A stretch of DNA of 64,000 nucleotides from CALMKX01 sp036274895 (GCA_036274895.1 DASUEU010000027.1:186001-250000), one strand, 5' to 3'. Shown: positions 52,291 through 61,285, counted from the stretch's first letter. Translations and numbers: made by a program. The notes: generated by a model not told the origin, from the sequence alone.

Positions 52291-52962
52291 GTGCGCCTCT
52301 ACCTCTTCGACATCGACGGCACCTTGCTGACCGCCGGGCGGCAGGTGTTGCCGATCTTCTCGGAGACCTTGATGGAGGTGTTCGGGGAGACGGGGGATCT
52401 CGAGGGCTATGACTTCGGGGGCAAGACGGATCCCCAGATCGTGCTCGAGCTGCTGTTGGGAGCGGGGTGGGCGGAGGCGGAGGTTGTGGAACGGCTGCCG
52501 GCGATGCGGGATCGTTATTTGGACCGGCTGGAGCGGGAGCTTCAGCCGGAGCGGATGCGGCTCTTTCCCGGGGTGCGAGAGGCGCTGGATCGGCTGGAGG
52601 GAAGACCTGATGCCGTGGTCGGCCTGTTGACCGGCAATTGGGAGCGGGGAGGCCGGGCGAAGCTGTCCCGGCTGGACCTCAACGATTACTTTCCCTTCGG
52701 CGGTTTCGGGGACGACGGCGTGGCCCGGGCGGATCTGGTGCCGGCCGCGCTCGCGCGGGCGCAGCGGCATTCGGGGCGGCGGTTCTCGCCCGAGGAGATC
52801 CTGATCATCGGCGACACGGTCTACGACGTGGCCTGCGCCCAGGCCCACGGGGTACCGGTTCTGGCGGTGGCCACCGGCCGCACTCCGGCCGAGCGGCTGC
52901 GCGAGGCGGGGGCGACCTGGGTGGTGCCGGATCTCGAGGCGGCGGGGGAATTGCTGGGGTAG
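52291..52962 (+). CDS. HAD family hydrolase (phosphoglycolate phosphatase-like)
   Basis: 223 residues from a GTG that places LYLFDIDGTLL at the N-terminus; an ATG 12 codons upstream is possible. HAD motif I is DIDGT, motif II Thr in LLTGNW, motif III Lys region in RAQRHSGRRFSPEEI, and motif IV IIGDTVYD. A helical cap lies between motifs I and II. It is likely a small-molecule phosphatase of the PGP/beta-PGM group; substrate unknown. Confidence 0.88.
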   Translation: MRLYLFDIDGTLLTAGRQVLPIFSETLMEVFGETGDLEGYDFGGKTDPQIVLELLLGAGWAEAEVVERLPAMRDRYLDRLERELQPERMRLFPGVREALDRLEGRPDAVVGLLTGNWERGGRAKLSRLDLNDYFPFGGFGDDGVARADLVPAALARAQRHSGRRFSPEEILIIGDTVYDVACAQAHGVPVLAVATGRTPAERLREAGATWVVPDLEAAGELLG

Positions 52963-52973
52963 GAGGGAACCCC

Positions 52974-53816
52974 TCACCCCAGATACCGCTTCAACCAGGT
53001 CTGCGTGGCGTTCATCGCCTCGATCAGCTGGGGCGTGGGGCCGGCGAAGGGGTGCTTGGCGCCGAAGGTGTGGTTGCCGCCTTCGATAGCGAGAAGCTGG
53101 GTTGTACCCGTGGCCGCTCCGGCGAGTTCCCCGGCCTCCCGGAAGGGCACGCTCTCGTCCTCGCGGCCATGGACGATCAGCCAGGGAGCCCGGCGCCGGC
53201 CGGCTGCGGCCAGCAGGTCCAGGTGAGCCGGCCGGGCCTCGATCTCCTCGCGCATCGCGGGACCCAGCGCCAGCTCCTGGCCGGTGCGGGCGTTGGCCAC
53301 CGGGAAGTCGCCGATCTTCCTCCACAAAGCCATCTGGTCTTCGCTGAAGCGGTCGACTCGGGCGATCGCCGCCCAGGTCACCAGGGCCTTCACCCGATCC
53401 CGCCAGGCGTCGCTCGCCGCGGCCAGCAGCGAGGCCGCGCCGCCCCGGCTGTGCCCGACCAGGCCCAGCCGATCGAGGTCCAGGCGCTCCGGGCCGATGG
53501 CGGAGCCCAGGACCTCGAGCACGGCGAGCAAGTCCTCCAGCTCCTTGGTGTAGGTGTTGGTGCGGAAGGCCTCCGGATCCGTCACCAGCTCGTCGCCTGG
53601 CCTCATGCCGGCTCCTGAGAGGTTGAAACGCACCGCGGCGAAGCCGCGCTGGGCCAGTAGCTCGGCCAAGGGCGGGAAGAAGCCCCACTCGAGGAAGCCT
53701 TTGAAACCGTGGCAGATGACGACGGTGGGATGGGGGCCGGGGCCGGAGGGCAGGTCGAGGATGCCCTCGAGGGGGCGACCAGTGGCCGGGGAGAGCCGGA
53801 AGGAGTGTGAGGTCAT
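52974..53816 (-). CDS. Alpha/beta hydrolase (dienelactone hydrolase-like)
   Basis: 280 residues. The nucleophile elbow GHSRGG (Ser at about 123) and the oxyanion segment CHGFKGFLEWGFF are clear. Acid and His candidates are in VHGREDESVPF and GGNHTF. No signal peptide. It probably hydrolyses an ester or acyl bond in the cytoplasm; exact substrate unknown. It converges on the HAD gene, with 11 bases between them. Confidence 0.88.
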   Translation of the reverse strand: MTSHSFRLSPATGRPLEGILDLPSGPGPHPTVVICHGFKGFLEWGFFPPLAELLAQRGFAAVRFNLSGAGMRPGDELVTDPEAFRTNTYTKELEDLLAVLEVLGSAIGPERLDLDRLGLVGHSRGGAASLLAAASDAWRDRVKALVTWAAIARVDRFSEDQMALWRKIGDFPVANARTGQELALGPAMREEIEARPAHLDLLAAAGRRRAPWLIVHGREDESVPFREAGELAGAATGTTQLLAIEGGNHTFGAKHPFAGPTPQLIEAMNATQTWLKRYLG

Positions 53817-53876
53817 GGCTGGATTGTACGTGGCCACCAGGCCGATCCCCGCGAGGAGAGCCTGTAGAATGCGCGA

Positions 53877-54878
53877 ATGCCTGACTCTGCACCTGCCTCC
53901 CTCTCTCGGCCTTCCCTTGCCGAGGAGCACGAGGCCCTGTGCTCCGGGGTGGCCCTGGTTGACCGCGCTCCTCTCGGCCGGCTCGAGCTGCTCGGTCGCG
54001 ATCGGGCTCGCTTCCTCCAGGGCCTGGTCACCTGCGACGTCAAGGGCCTCGCCACCGGGCAGGGCGCTTTTGGCTTCGTCCCTTCGAGCCAGGGCAAGAT
54101 CCTCTCCTCGCTGGTGGTGCTCGCCCTGCCGGATCGCCTCTGGCTCCTGCTCCCGCCCGGCAAGGGCCGGGAGATCTCCCAGCACCTCGGCAAGTACGTG
54201 CTCGCGGACGACGTTCAGATCCTGCCCCTCGCCGACATGGTGCCGATCACCCTGGCCGGTCCGCGGGCCGGCGAGGTGCTGGCCGAGGTGGGCGAGCTGC
54301 CGGCCGAGCCCTTCGAGCATCGCCGGGCCGTGGTGACGGGCATCGAGGTCCACCTCCTGCGAGAAGCCCTGCTCGGTGTGCCGGCCTTCACCCTCTTGGT
54401 CTCGGCTTCGGTGGTCAAGCCCCTGGTGGCGCAGCTGCTCCAGCGGCCAGGGGTGGTGCCGGCCGGCAATGAGGCCCTCGAGCTCGCGCGGATCGAAGCC
54501 GGCATTCCGGCTTTCGGGATCGACTATGGTCCCGACCACTTCCCGCAGGAAACCGGGCTCGAGCCACTCGGCGTGAGCTACACCAAGGGCTGCTACCTGG
54601 GCCAGGAGGTCATCGCCCGCATCCACTACCGCGGCAAGGCCAATCGCGCTGCCCGGCGGTTGGTCTTCCTGAACGACCTGCCCCTTCCCGGCGCGCGCCT
54701 GCTGACTGAGGCCGGCGAAGAGGTCGGCACGCTGGGCTCGGTGGCGGAGAGCCCCACCCTGGGGCGGCTCGGCATCGCCGTGCTGCATCGCAAGAGCTAC
54801 GAGCCGGGGACCGAGCTGGCGGTGGAGGGTGGGGGGAGGGTCAGGCTCGAGGAGCTGCCGCCGTTGCGTCTCGAGTGA
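53877..54878 (+). CDS. ygfZ: YgfZ/GcvT-like folate-binding protein
   Basis: 333 residues. The signature KGCYLGQE (about 237-244) with the conserved Cys identifies YgfZ, a tetrahydrofolate-binding protein that supports maturation or repair of certain Fe-S enzymes. The N-terminal FLQGLVTCDVKGL is typical of the GcvT-like fold. Its neighbourhood with an A-type Fe-S carrier gene 800 bases on is consistent with that role. TAGAAT at 53865-53870 ends 6 bases before the ATG and no Shine-Dalgarno is seen. Confidence 0.9.
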   Translation: MPDSAPASLSRPSLAEEHEALCSGVALVDRAPLGRLELLGRDRARFLQGLVTCDVKGLATGQGAFGFVPSSQGKILSSLVVLALPDRLWLLLPPGKGREISQHLGKYVLADDVQILPLADMVPITLAGPRAGEVLAEVGELPAEPFEHRRAVVTGIEVHLLREALLGVPAFTLLVSASVVKPLVAQLLQRPGVVPAGNEALELARIEAGIPAFGIDYGPDHFPQETGLEPLGVSYTKGCYLGQEVIARIHYRGKANRAARRLVFLNDLPLPGARLLTEAGEEVGTLGSVAESPTLGRLGIAVLHRKSYEPGTELAVEGGGRVRLEELPPLRLE

Positions 54879-54924
54879 GCCGGCGTTCGCCGGTGTGTGA
54901 CATCTCAACCGGAGGAGGATCGAC

Positions 54925-55572
54925 ATGCAGGGTCTGTCCAGAGCCTTGGTCGCGGAGCTGATCGGCACCTTCGCCCTGATCTTCATCGGCGCAGGAGCCG
55001 GCGCGTTGGGCGCCGGCGGTCTGGTGGGCGTCGCCTTCGCCCATGGCCTGGTGGTGCTGGGTTTCGCCTACGCCTACGGGCACATCTCGGGTACCCACGT
55101 CAATCCGGCGGTGACCATCGGCGTGCTGGCCGCCGGCAAAATCGAGCCGTCACGAGCCCTGGCCTACATCGCGGCCCAGCTGGTGGGAGGAATCCTGGGC
55201 GCCCTCGCTCTCAAGGCCGCCCTGGCCGGCACCACCCAGAGCCTGGGCGCCACCCAGCTGGCGCCGACCGTGTCGCCAGTGACGGGAGTGCTGATCGAGG
55301 CGATCCTGACCTTCTTCCTGGTCAATGCCGTGCTGAACTGTGCGGTGTCCGGCAAGGCCGGCAACCTCGCCGGCGTGGCCATCGGGCTCACCCTCGCCTT
55401 CTGCATCTTGATGGGTGGGCCGCTCACCGGCGCGAGCCTGAACCCGGCCCGCACTCTCGGCCCCGCGGTGGTGCTCGGGGACTTCACCAACCTCTGGGTG
55501 TACTTCGCCGGTCCGATCCTGGGAGCGGTGGCGGCGGCCGGGCTCTACCGGCTGGCGCTCGAGGAGCGCTGA
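54925..55572 (+). CDS. Aquaporin (MIP family channel)
   Basis: 215 residues, six membrane helices and two half-helices with intact NPA motifs (HVNPAV at 60-62 and SLNPARTLGPA at 173-175, with the conserved Arg176). The small size and the absence of the glycerol-facilitator Asp after the second NPA favour a water- or small-solute-specific channel. CCGGAGGAGG ribosome site 8 bases upstream. Confidence 0.92.
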   Translation: MQGLSRALVAELIGTFALIFIGAGAGALGAGGLVGVAFAHGLVVLGFAYAYGHISGTHVNPAVTIGVLAAGKIEPSRALAYIAAQLVGGILGALALKAALAGTTQSLGATQLAPTVSPVTGVLIEAILTFFLVNAVLNCAVSGKAGNLAGVAIGLTLAFCILMGGPLTGASLNPARTLGPAVVLGDFTNLWVYFAGPILGAVAAAGLYRLALEER

Positions 55573-55581
55573 GGCCCCAAC

Positions 55582-55618
55582 AAAAAGCCGGGCCGGAGCG
55601 GGGATGCTCCGGCCCGGC
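55582..55618 (-). terminator. Rho-independent terminator for the A-type Fe-S carrier gene
   Basis: A 13-bp perfect stem (GCCGGGCCGGAGC / GCTCCGGCCCGGC) with a 6-base loop is flanked on its left by five A residues, which read as TTTTT after the hairpin on the minus strand. It lies between converging genes and could also slow plus-strand transcription from the aquaporin gene. Confidence 0.9.
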
Positions 55619-55660
55619 GAGTCGATGGCGGCGTCCGGCCGGGCGCCGCCGGGCGGGCTT

Positions 55661-56050
55661 CTAGACGGCGAACGACGACCCGCAGCCGCATTGCCCGGAG
55701 GCGTTCGGGTTGTTGAACTTGAACCCGGCGCCGGTCGAGCCGAGGACGTAGTCGATGCTCGTCCCCTGCAGATAGCGGGCAGAGATGGCGTCGACGAAGA
55801 CCGTGAGGCCGTTCTGCTCGTAGCTGAAGTCGTTGGCCCGGGCCTCGCTGTCGAAGTCCAGGGCGTATTCGAAGCCGCTGCAGCCGCCGCCTCGCACCGC
55901 GATCCGCAGGCCGTAGGAGGCATCGATGCCCTCCTGCTCGCGGGTGTGCAGGACCATGTCGACGGCTTTCTTGGTGAGGGTGACGGGGATATCGAAGTCC
56001 GGCTCGACCGGGGTGATCTCGGCGGCCGGGGCGGTGTGGGTCGATTCCAT
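55661..56050 (-). CDS. A-type iron-sulfur carrier protein (ErpA/IscA-like)
   Basis: 129 residues. Three conserved Cys are present: Cys57 in RGGGCSGFEY and Cys121/Cys123 in GQCGCGSSF. The intervening SARYLQGTSIDYV and GAGFKFNNPNA are family hallmarks. It carries Fe-S clusters to apoproteins. An N-terminal extension of about 20 acidic residues is unusual but short. Monocistronic, with its own terminator. Confidence 0.92.
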   Translation of the reverse strand: MESTHTAPAAEITPVEPDFDIPVTLTKKAVDMVLHTREQEGIDASYGLRIAVRGGGCSGFEYALDFDSEARANDFSYEQNGLTVFVDAISARYLQGTSIDYVLGSTGAGFKFNNPNASGQCGCGSSFAV

Positions 56051-56157
56051 GGCTGACTCCTTGGTAGTTCGACGAGAGACTCCTTAGGGTAAGACCGGCG
56101 CCGCGTCAAGTCAAACCCGCCGGTCGCAGCGAGGCTTCCGGGCTAAGATGACCCACG

Positions 56158-56517
56158 ATGGAACTGGACGACGAAGCCCGACCACGCCGGACCTTCTCCT
56201 ACGAAGAGGCTCTCGACACCTTCCCGGCAGTGCGCGACGTCACGCACGCCGCCGTGAGGCAGGTGGAAGCCCTGCTCAACTGCGTCCAGAGCCGCGAGGA
56301 GATGGAAGCCCGGCGGGAGGAGCTGCAGTCCGCCTACGAGCGCATCGTCCAGGCCTGGGCCGAGGAGGTCACCTCGATCGGCTGCGAGGTCAAGGGTCTG
56401 TGGCTGGTGGACTGGGACAGCGGCGACGGCTACTACTGTTGGCGTTACCCCGAGGATTCCCTGGCCCACTTTCACGGCTACGAGGAAGGCTTCTCCGGCC
56501 GCATGCCCATCGCTTGA
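56158..56517 (+). CDS. DUF2203 family protein
   Basis: 119 residues. The block GCEVKGLWLVDWDSGDGYYCWRYPEDSLAHFHGYEEGFSGRMPI is diagnostic of DUF2203, a small family without known function. The N-terminal part is helical. TAAGAT (56144-56149) ends 8 bases before the ATG, and no Shine-Dalgarno is seen, so the mRNA may be leaderless. It converges on the HAD-like gene. Confidence 0.88.
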   Translation: MELDDEARPRRTFSYEEALDTFPAVRDVTHAAVRQVEALLNCVQSREEMEARREELQSAYERIVQAWAEEVTSIGCEVKGLWLVDWDSGDGYYCWRYPEDSLAHFHGYEEGFSGRMPIA

Positions 56518-56526
56518 GAACAGCTC

Positions 56527-57219
56527 TCAGCCGTAGAGAGGCAGCAGCCTCTGCCAATTCACCTCCCCCAGCCGCTCCACCACTTGATCCGCGGCGGCTA
56601 GCCGATCGGCCGGGTGGGTCTGCGCCACACCCAGGGTAGCGAGCCCTGCGCCGCCGGCGGCGGCGAGCCCGGCTGGACTGTCCTCGATGGCCAGCACCTC
56701 GTGGGGGTGGAACAGCCGGTCGGGCAGAGGGGGCAAGGAGTTCAGGGCTTCGAGAGCGCGCTGGTAGCCCTGGGGATCCGGTTTCGAATCGGCGACGTCC
56801 TCGGCGGTCACCAGCACCTTGAAGAGAGAGCGTACGGCGGCCTGCTCGAGCGCCCCTTCCACCTCCTCGCGCAGCGCTCCGCTCACGATCCCGAGAGCCA
56901 ACTCCAGCCGGCCGGCCTCCACGATTCGCGCCAGCACACCGGGGAAGAAGGGGTAGCCCTCGCGCCGGAGCCGCTCGCGGTAATAGCTCGCCTTACGAGT
57001 GATCAGGCGCACCACCCTCGCCGTGTCAGCGGCCTGGCCGGCGGCAACCAGCGCCTCGGTGCAGAAGCTGCGATCGTCCAGGGCGAGATAGCGGCGGTAG
57101 CTCTCCTCGCTCGAAAGGGCGATCCCCTCCTCGGCCAGCACCCGGGCGAAGAGCTCGAAGTGGATCGGCTCGTCGTCGAGCAGCACGCCGTTGAAGCCGA
57201 AGAGGATCGCCCGCAGCAC
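56527..57219 (-). CDS. HAD-superfamily protein lacking the catalytic nucleophile
   Basis: 230 residues from a GTG. A PGM/PGP-like HAD with cap domain: motif II Ser in GIVSGALREE, motif III Lys in DSKPDPQGY and motif IV in AIEDSPAG are kept. Motif I, normally DxDG, reads FGFNGVLLDDEP: the nucleophile Asp is Gly (GGC) and the second Asp is Asn. Phosphatase or mutase chemistry should therefore be lost or changed. The rest of the fold looks maintained, so the protein may have a binding role. It is divergent from tdk. Confidence 0.85.
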   Translation of the reverse strand: MLRAILFGFNGVLLDDEPIHFELFARVLAEEGIALSSEESYRRYLALDDRSFCTEALVAAGQAADTARVVRLITRKASYYRERLRREGYPFFPGVLARIVEAGRLELALGIVSGALREEVEGALEQAAVRSLFKVLVTAEDVADSKPDPQGYQRALEALNSLPPLPDRLFHPHEVLAIEDSPAGLAAAGGAGLATLGVAQTHPADRLAAADQVVERLGEVNWQRLLPLYG

Positions 57220-57290
57220 CCGGGCATGATACCGCCCTGGCGTTTCACGCCGGGCTGTCCCACGGTGTACCATCCCCCGCCGGAGCAGGG

Positions 57291-57842
57291 ATGCGTTCGG
57301 ACTCTTCACGCGGACAGATCGAGGTCATCACCGGAGGCATGTTCTCCGGCAAGAGCGAGGAGCTGGTGCGGCGCCTCAAACGGGCGTCCATCGCCCGCCA
57401 GCGGGTCGTGGTGTTCAAGCCGGCGACCGACACGCGCTCGGCACCGGAGGTGGTGGCCACCCGCGACAACCGGCATCTCGAGGCGATCTCGGTCGCCAGC
57501 AGCCGGGAGATGCTCTCCCGCGTGGAGCTCGGGGTCCAGGTGGTCGGCATCGACGAGGCGCAGTTCTTCGACGAGAACCTCCCCGAGGTCGTCAACCAGC
57601 TGGCTGATCTGGGCCTGCGGGTGGTGATCGCCGGCCTCGACCTCGACTACCTACGCCGCCCCTTCGGCCCCATGCCGGACCTGTTGGCGCTGGCCGAGGT
57701 CGTGGACAAGATGCACGCGGTGTGCATGCGCTGCGGCGAGGCGGCGCACTACAGCTACCGCATCGCCGGCGGGGACGACCAGGTGCAGGTGGGCGACACC
57801 GAGGCTTACGAGGCACGCTGCCGGAGATGCTATGGGACCTGA
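57291..57842 (+). CDS. tdk: Thymidine kinase
   Basis: 183 residues, type II thymidine kinase. P-loop GGMFSGKSEELVRRLKRA (about 15-32), the Mg/catalytic segment GIDEAQFFDE, lasso residues around AGLDLDYLRRPFGPMPDLLALA, and zinc Cys in CMRCGE and CRRCYG. It salvages thymidine to dTMP. The start is placed at MRSDSSRG; SD CCGGAGCAGGG is upstream. It overlaps the thioesterase gene by 11 bases. Confidence 0.94.
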   Translation: MRSDSSRGQIEVITGGMFSGKSEELVRRLKRASIARQRVVVFKPATDTRSAPEVVATRDNRHLEAISVASSREMLSRVELGVQVVGIDEAQFFDENLPEVVNQLADLGLRVVIAGLDLDYLRRPFGPMPDLLALAEVVDKMHAVCMRCGEAAHYSYRIAGGDDQVQVGDTEAYEARCRRCYGT

Positions 57843-58221
57843 GAACCGAGAGCCGGCGATCCGGGTGATCATGATGCCCAAGGACACCAACGCCCTGGGC
57901 ACGATCTTCGGCGGCATCATCCTCTCCTACATCGACCAGGCCGGCGCCGTCGAGGGCCACCGCCACGTGCGCGGCAATCTGGTCACGGTGGCCATGCGGG
58001 AGGTCGAGTTCCACGGGCCGGTCTTCGTTGGCGACCTGGTCAGCTTCTACACCGAGACGGTCCGGGTCGGTCGGACCTCGATCACCGTGCGAGTCACGGT
58101 CGAGGCCGAGCGGCCTCTGGCGGAGGTTGCGAGCCGGACGAAGGTCACCGAGGCTGAGGTCGTCTACGTCCACGTCGACGAGAACCGGCAACCCAAGCCG
58201 ATCCGCCCTGAACCTGCCTGA
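57832..58221 (+). CDS. Hotdog-fold acyl-CoA thioesterase (YciA-like)
   Basis: 129 residues. The hotdog signature MMPKDTNALGTIFGGIILSYIDQAGAVEGHRHVRG, with the catalytic Asp in DTNALGTIFGG, matches YciA/BACH-like acyl-CoA thioesterases. It hydrolyses acyl-CoA to free acid and CoA. Overlap with tdk (11 bases) suggests co-transcription. Confidence 0.9.
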   Translation: MGPENREPAIRVIMMPKDTNALGTIFGGIILSYIDQAGAVEGHRHVRGNLVTVAMREVEFHGPVFVGDLVSFYTETVRVGRTSITVRVTVEAERPLAEVASRTKVTEAEVVYVHVDENRQPKPIRPEPA

Positions 58222-58280
58222 GACGGAGCCGGCAGCGTGCTATTCTCCGGTTCAATCTCACGCCCGGCCCTGCCATCACC

Positions 58281-58877
58281 ATGAGCCCCGAGACCCCCGC
58301 GCCTCTCGATCGGAGTCCGCTCAAGGACGCGGAGCTGGTGCGCGCCATGGCGACCGGCAGCCAAGGGGCCCTGACCGAGCTCTACGATCGTCATGCCCCT
58401 TTGGTGGTCGGAGTCGCTCAGCGGATCCTGGGCAGTCGTGAGGACGCCGAGGAGGTGGCCCAGGAGGTCTTCGTCCACGCCTGGCGCCAGGCCGCGAGCT
58501 ACCAAGCGGATCGGGCCTCGGTTCTCACCTGGCTGCTCCTGGTGACCCGCAGCCGGGCGATCGACCGTCTGCGCTCACGCCGGGTCGATGACCGCACCCG
58601 CGCCGCCATCGAGAGCTTCGGAGAGGAGGTCCATACATCCTCCGGGGCCTTCTCCAACGTATTGAGTGAGGAACGAGGACGACGGGTGCGCGAGGAGCTG
58701 GATAGGCTGCCCGCCGAGCAGCGTGAAGTTCTCGAGATGGCCTTCTTCGCCGGCCTGACCCAGAGCCAGATCGCCGCCGCCGCCGCCATCCCACTCGGCA
58801 CCGTCAAGACCCGCACCCTCCTCGCCATGAAGAAGCTGCGGGCTGTCCTGCGAGAACAGATCCGGGAGTTGTTGTGA
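58281..58877 (+). CDS. ECF sigma factor (SigK-like)
   Basis: 198 residues. Region 2 (LYDRHAPLVVGVAQRILGSREDAEEVAQEVFVHAWRQA) and region 4 (LPAEQREVLEMAFFAGLTQSQIAAAAAIPLGTVKTRTLLAMKKLR) are both intact and resemble SigK-type ECFs that work with RskA anti-sigma factors. The TGA overlaps the next GTG (GTGA). Confidence 0.93.
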   Translation: MSPETPAPLDRSPLKDAELVRAMATGSQGALTELYDRHAPLVVGVAQRILGSREDAEEVAQEVFVHAWRQAASYQADRASVLTWLLLVTRSRAIDRLRSRRVDDRTRAAIESFGEEVHTSSGAFSNVLSEERGRRVREELDRLPAEQREVLEMAFFAGLTQSQIAAAAAIPLGTVKTRTLLAMKKLRAVLREQIRELL

Positions 58878-59707
58878 CTAGCGAGAACGAACGCGAGGAC
58901 GCCCTCATCCTCTCCCTCGTCGAGGGGGGGCTCGAGGCACTGCCTGCCGACATTTCGGAGCAGGAACAGGTCCTCGCCCGCCTTTACGCCGAGGTCCTGG
59001 GTCTGGTCGCCCAGACCCCCGAGCCCGTGGCTCCCCGCCCGGAGGCACGCGAACGCCTGCTGGCCGCGATCGCGGCCGGCGAGGCAACCGGCCCACGACC
59101 GGCCGCTCCCGCGCCGCCGCTGCGGACACCCCACCGACCTCGCCGCTGGCCTCTCGCCCTGGCGGCCGGCCTCGCCGCGCTCAGCCTGGGCGCCGCGGGG
59201 TACCTCGCGGCTCAGCTGTCCGCCGCGAAGGGTGACCAGGTGCGGCTCGCAGGCGAGCTCACCCGCACACGCGAGACGGTTCGAGAGCTCGAGAACCGGG
59301 TCGGGGATCTCCAGCAACGGCACGTCGAAGTTGCCAGCCGTCTCTCCCTGATCACCGAGCCGGGAGCGGCGGTCTGCGCTCTGCGTCCGCAGGGCGCTCT
59401 CGCCGCGCAACCCCTGGCGCGTGGCGCCCTCTACGTGGCGGGCGACCACCAGCACTGGTTCCTGAGAGTCTCGGGCCTGCCCCCGGTGCCCGAGGGCAAG
59501 GTCTACCACATGTGGTTCGTCACCGACGTCGGGCCGGTCTCGGGCGGCACGTTCCGGACCGAGCACGGCGCCTCGGCCGAGATCGGCTCACCGACGATGC
59601 CGCATGGCATGACGGCTGTGGTGATCACCATCGAGCCGGCGACGGGGGCCCAGTCTCCGTCGGGTGAAGAAGTCCTCTTCGGCAACCAGATCCAGCTGAT
59701 CTCCTGA
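58874..59707 (+). CDS. RskA-type anti-sigma factor
   Basis: 277 residues from a GTG overlapping the sigma stop. A helical cytoplasmic anti-sigma domain (about 1-75) is followed by a transmembrane helix (about 92-114), a coiled-coil stalk (120-155) and an extracytoplasmic RskA C-terminal domain (GDHQHWFLRVSGLPPVPEGKVYHMWFVTDVGPVSGGTF). No zinc-binding HxxxCxxC is present, as usual for this class. Regulated proteolysis in the membrane would free the sigma factor. Confidence 0.92.
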   Translation: MTSENEREDALILSLVEGGLEALPADISEQEQVLARLYAEVLGLVAQTPEPVAPRPEARERLLAAIAAGEATGPRPAAPAPPLRTPHRPRRWPLALAAGLAALSLGAAGYLAAQLSAAKGDQVRLAGELTRTRETVRELENRVGDLQQRHVEVASRLSLITEPGAAVCALRPQGALAAQPLARGALYVAGDHQHWFLRVSGLPPVPEGKVYHMWFVTDVGPVSGGTFRTEHGASAEIGSPTMPHGMTAVVITIEPATGAQSPSGEEVLFGNQIQLIS

Positions 59708-59710
59708 CCC

Positions 59711-60436
59711 TCAGCCCTTGGCCGGGGGTCGAGAGGGGCGCAGCTCGATCAGGCTGGGCAGAGCGCGGGGCGGGAAGCGCAGCAGGTCGAGGATCGCCTC
59801 GGCCACGTCCGCGGGCTGGAGCTTCCAGTCGCCGCCACCGGGCGCCGGGTGGGCGAACTCGGTACTCACACTGCCGGGAAGCACGGCCGCCACGCGCACA
59901 CCGAAGCGGCGCAAGTCGAGCATGGCCGCCTCAGTCAGGCCCAGCAGACCGAACTTGCTGGCGTTGTAGGCGGCGCCGCCCGCAAAGCCGCTCCTGGCGG
60001 CGAGCGAGGCCACGTTGATGATCCAGCCCGAGCCGCGCTCTTTCATGTGGCGGGCGGCCGCGTGGAGGTAGAAGAAGGGACCGTCGAGGTTGGTGGCGAG
60101 CACCCGGCGCCAGTCTTCCGGCTCGAGCTCGTCAACCGAGGCGAAGTAGCCCAGCCCGGCGTTGTTGACCAGGAGGTCGAGACGCCCGGCTGCCTCGAGC
60201 ACGCTCGCCACGTGGGCTGCCACGGCCGCGCTGTCCCGTACGTCCACAGCCTGGCCGGAGACCTGGTCGCCGAAATCACGTGACAGCTCGGCGAGGGCGC
60301 GTCCGACCGAGTCGGTGGTGAGGGCCGAGAAGTGGACCCGCCAGCCCTCGCGGGCGAGGGCCTCGACCACGGCTCGGCCGATGCCTCGGGCACCGCCGGT
60401 GACCAGGGCGACAGGACGATCGGGATGGCTGGACAT
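59711..60436 (-). CDS. Short-chain dehydrogenase/reductase (SDR)
   Basis: 241 residues. Cofactor loop TGGARGIG, NNAG motif (VNNAGLGY), catalytic Ser in NVASLAARSG and YNASK. An FabG-like classical SDR without adjacent fatty-acid genes; substrate unknown. An extended -10-like TGCTACAGT ends 7 bases upstream of the ATG, and no Shine-Dalgarno is visible. It converges on the anti-sigma gene with three bases between stops. Confidence 0.9.
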   Translation of the reverse strand: MSSHPDRPVALVTGGARGIGRAVVEALAREGWRVHFSALTTDSVGRALAELSRDFGDQVSGQAVDVRDSAAVAAHVASVLEAAGRLDLLVNNAGLGYFASVDELEPEDWRRVLATNLDGPFFYLHAAARHMKERGSGWIINVASLAARSGFAGGAAYNASKFGLLGLTEAAMLDLRRFGVRVAAVLPGSVSTEFAHPAPGGGDWKLQPADVAEAILDLLRFPPRALPSLIELRPSRPPAKG

Positions 60437-60526
60437 GTCTCGGACTGTAGCATCGGCGCCGCCTGACGATCGGAATAGGCGACCGGGCCGGCGCGTTAGC
60501 TCCCTGCGAAAGGAGGCGGTAGCGCC

Positions 60527-61222
60527 ATGTTCTTCGACCCCATTTACTTCCTCTTCGTCGGCCCGGCCCTGCTGCTTTCGCTGTGGGCCAGCTTCCGCAC
60601 CAAGTCAGCCTTCAAGAAGTACTCCCAGATCGGCACCATGAGCGGGCGAACCGGAGCCCAGGCGGCCCAGATCCTGCTCGATCGCGCCGGCATCCACGAC
60701 GTGAAGATCGTGCCCACCAGCGGCATGCTCTCCGACCACTACAACCCGGTGACCAAGACCCTGGCCCTGTCCGAGCCGGTCTACGCCTCGGCCTCGGTGG
60801 CCGCCATCGGCGTGGCCTGCCACGAGGCCGGGCACGCCATCCAGCATGCCCGCCACTACTCGCCGCTCTGGCTGCGCTCGGCCCTGGTGCCTACGGCGGG
60901 TATCGGCTCGAACCTCGGGCTGTTCGTGATGATGTTCGGTCTGATGTTCCAGAGCCAGAAGATGGTGGCGGTGGGCGCCGTGCTGTTCTCGGCGGTGCTG
61001 GCCTTCCAGTTGGTGACCCTGCCGGTCGAGTTCGACGCCTCGGCCCGGGCCAAGAAGCTCGCCTTCGAGTACGGCCTGGTGGCCGGACCCGAGCGCGAGG
61101 GCGTGAACCGGGTGCTCAACGCCGCAGCCATGACCTACGTCGCCGCCGCGGCCTCGACCATCGCGACACTGCTCTACTACCTCTTCCGGTCCGGCCTGCT
61201 CGGCGGCAACGACCGGGACTGA
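60527..61222 (+). CDS. YugP-type membrane zinc metallopeptidase
   Basis: 231 residues. N-terminal membrane helix, zinc motif CHEAGHAIQHA (HExxH at about 98-102), then LVPTAGIGSNLG, further membrane helices (about 120-160) and EFDASARAKKLA with the third zinc-ligand region, and a C-terminal helix. This is the pattern of the YugP/DUF2268-like membrane metallopeptidases. GCGAAAGGAGGC is a strong ribosome site. Substrate unknown. Confidence 0.9.
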   Translation: MFFDPIYFLFVGPALLLSLWASFRTKSAFKKYSQIGTMSGRTGAQAAQILLDRAGIHDVKIVPTSGMLSDHYNPVTKTLALSEPVYASASVAAIGVACHEAGHAIQHARHYSPLWLRSALVPTAGIGSNLGLFVMMFGLMFQSQKMVAVGAVLFSAVLAFQLVTLPVEFDASARAKKLAFEYGLVAGPEREGVNRVLNAAAMTYVAAAASTIATLLYYLFRSGLLGGNDRD

Positions 61223-61251
61223 GGTATCACTTCCTCGACAGGCAGGTGCAC

Positions 61252-61285
61252 GGGTCTCGGCCGCAGAGCTACGCGGCTGAGACCC
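61252..61285. repeat. 13-bp hairpin between YugP-like gene and next gene
   Basis: GGGTCTCGGCCGC and GCGGCTGAGACCC form a stem with one mismatch and an 8-base loop. No T-run follows. It could act as a weak terminator, an mRNA stabiliser or a leader hairpin for the gene at 61351. Confidence 0.6.
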
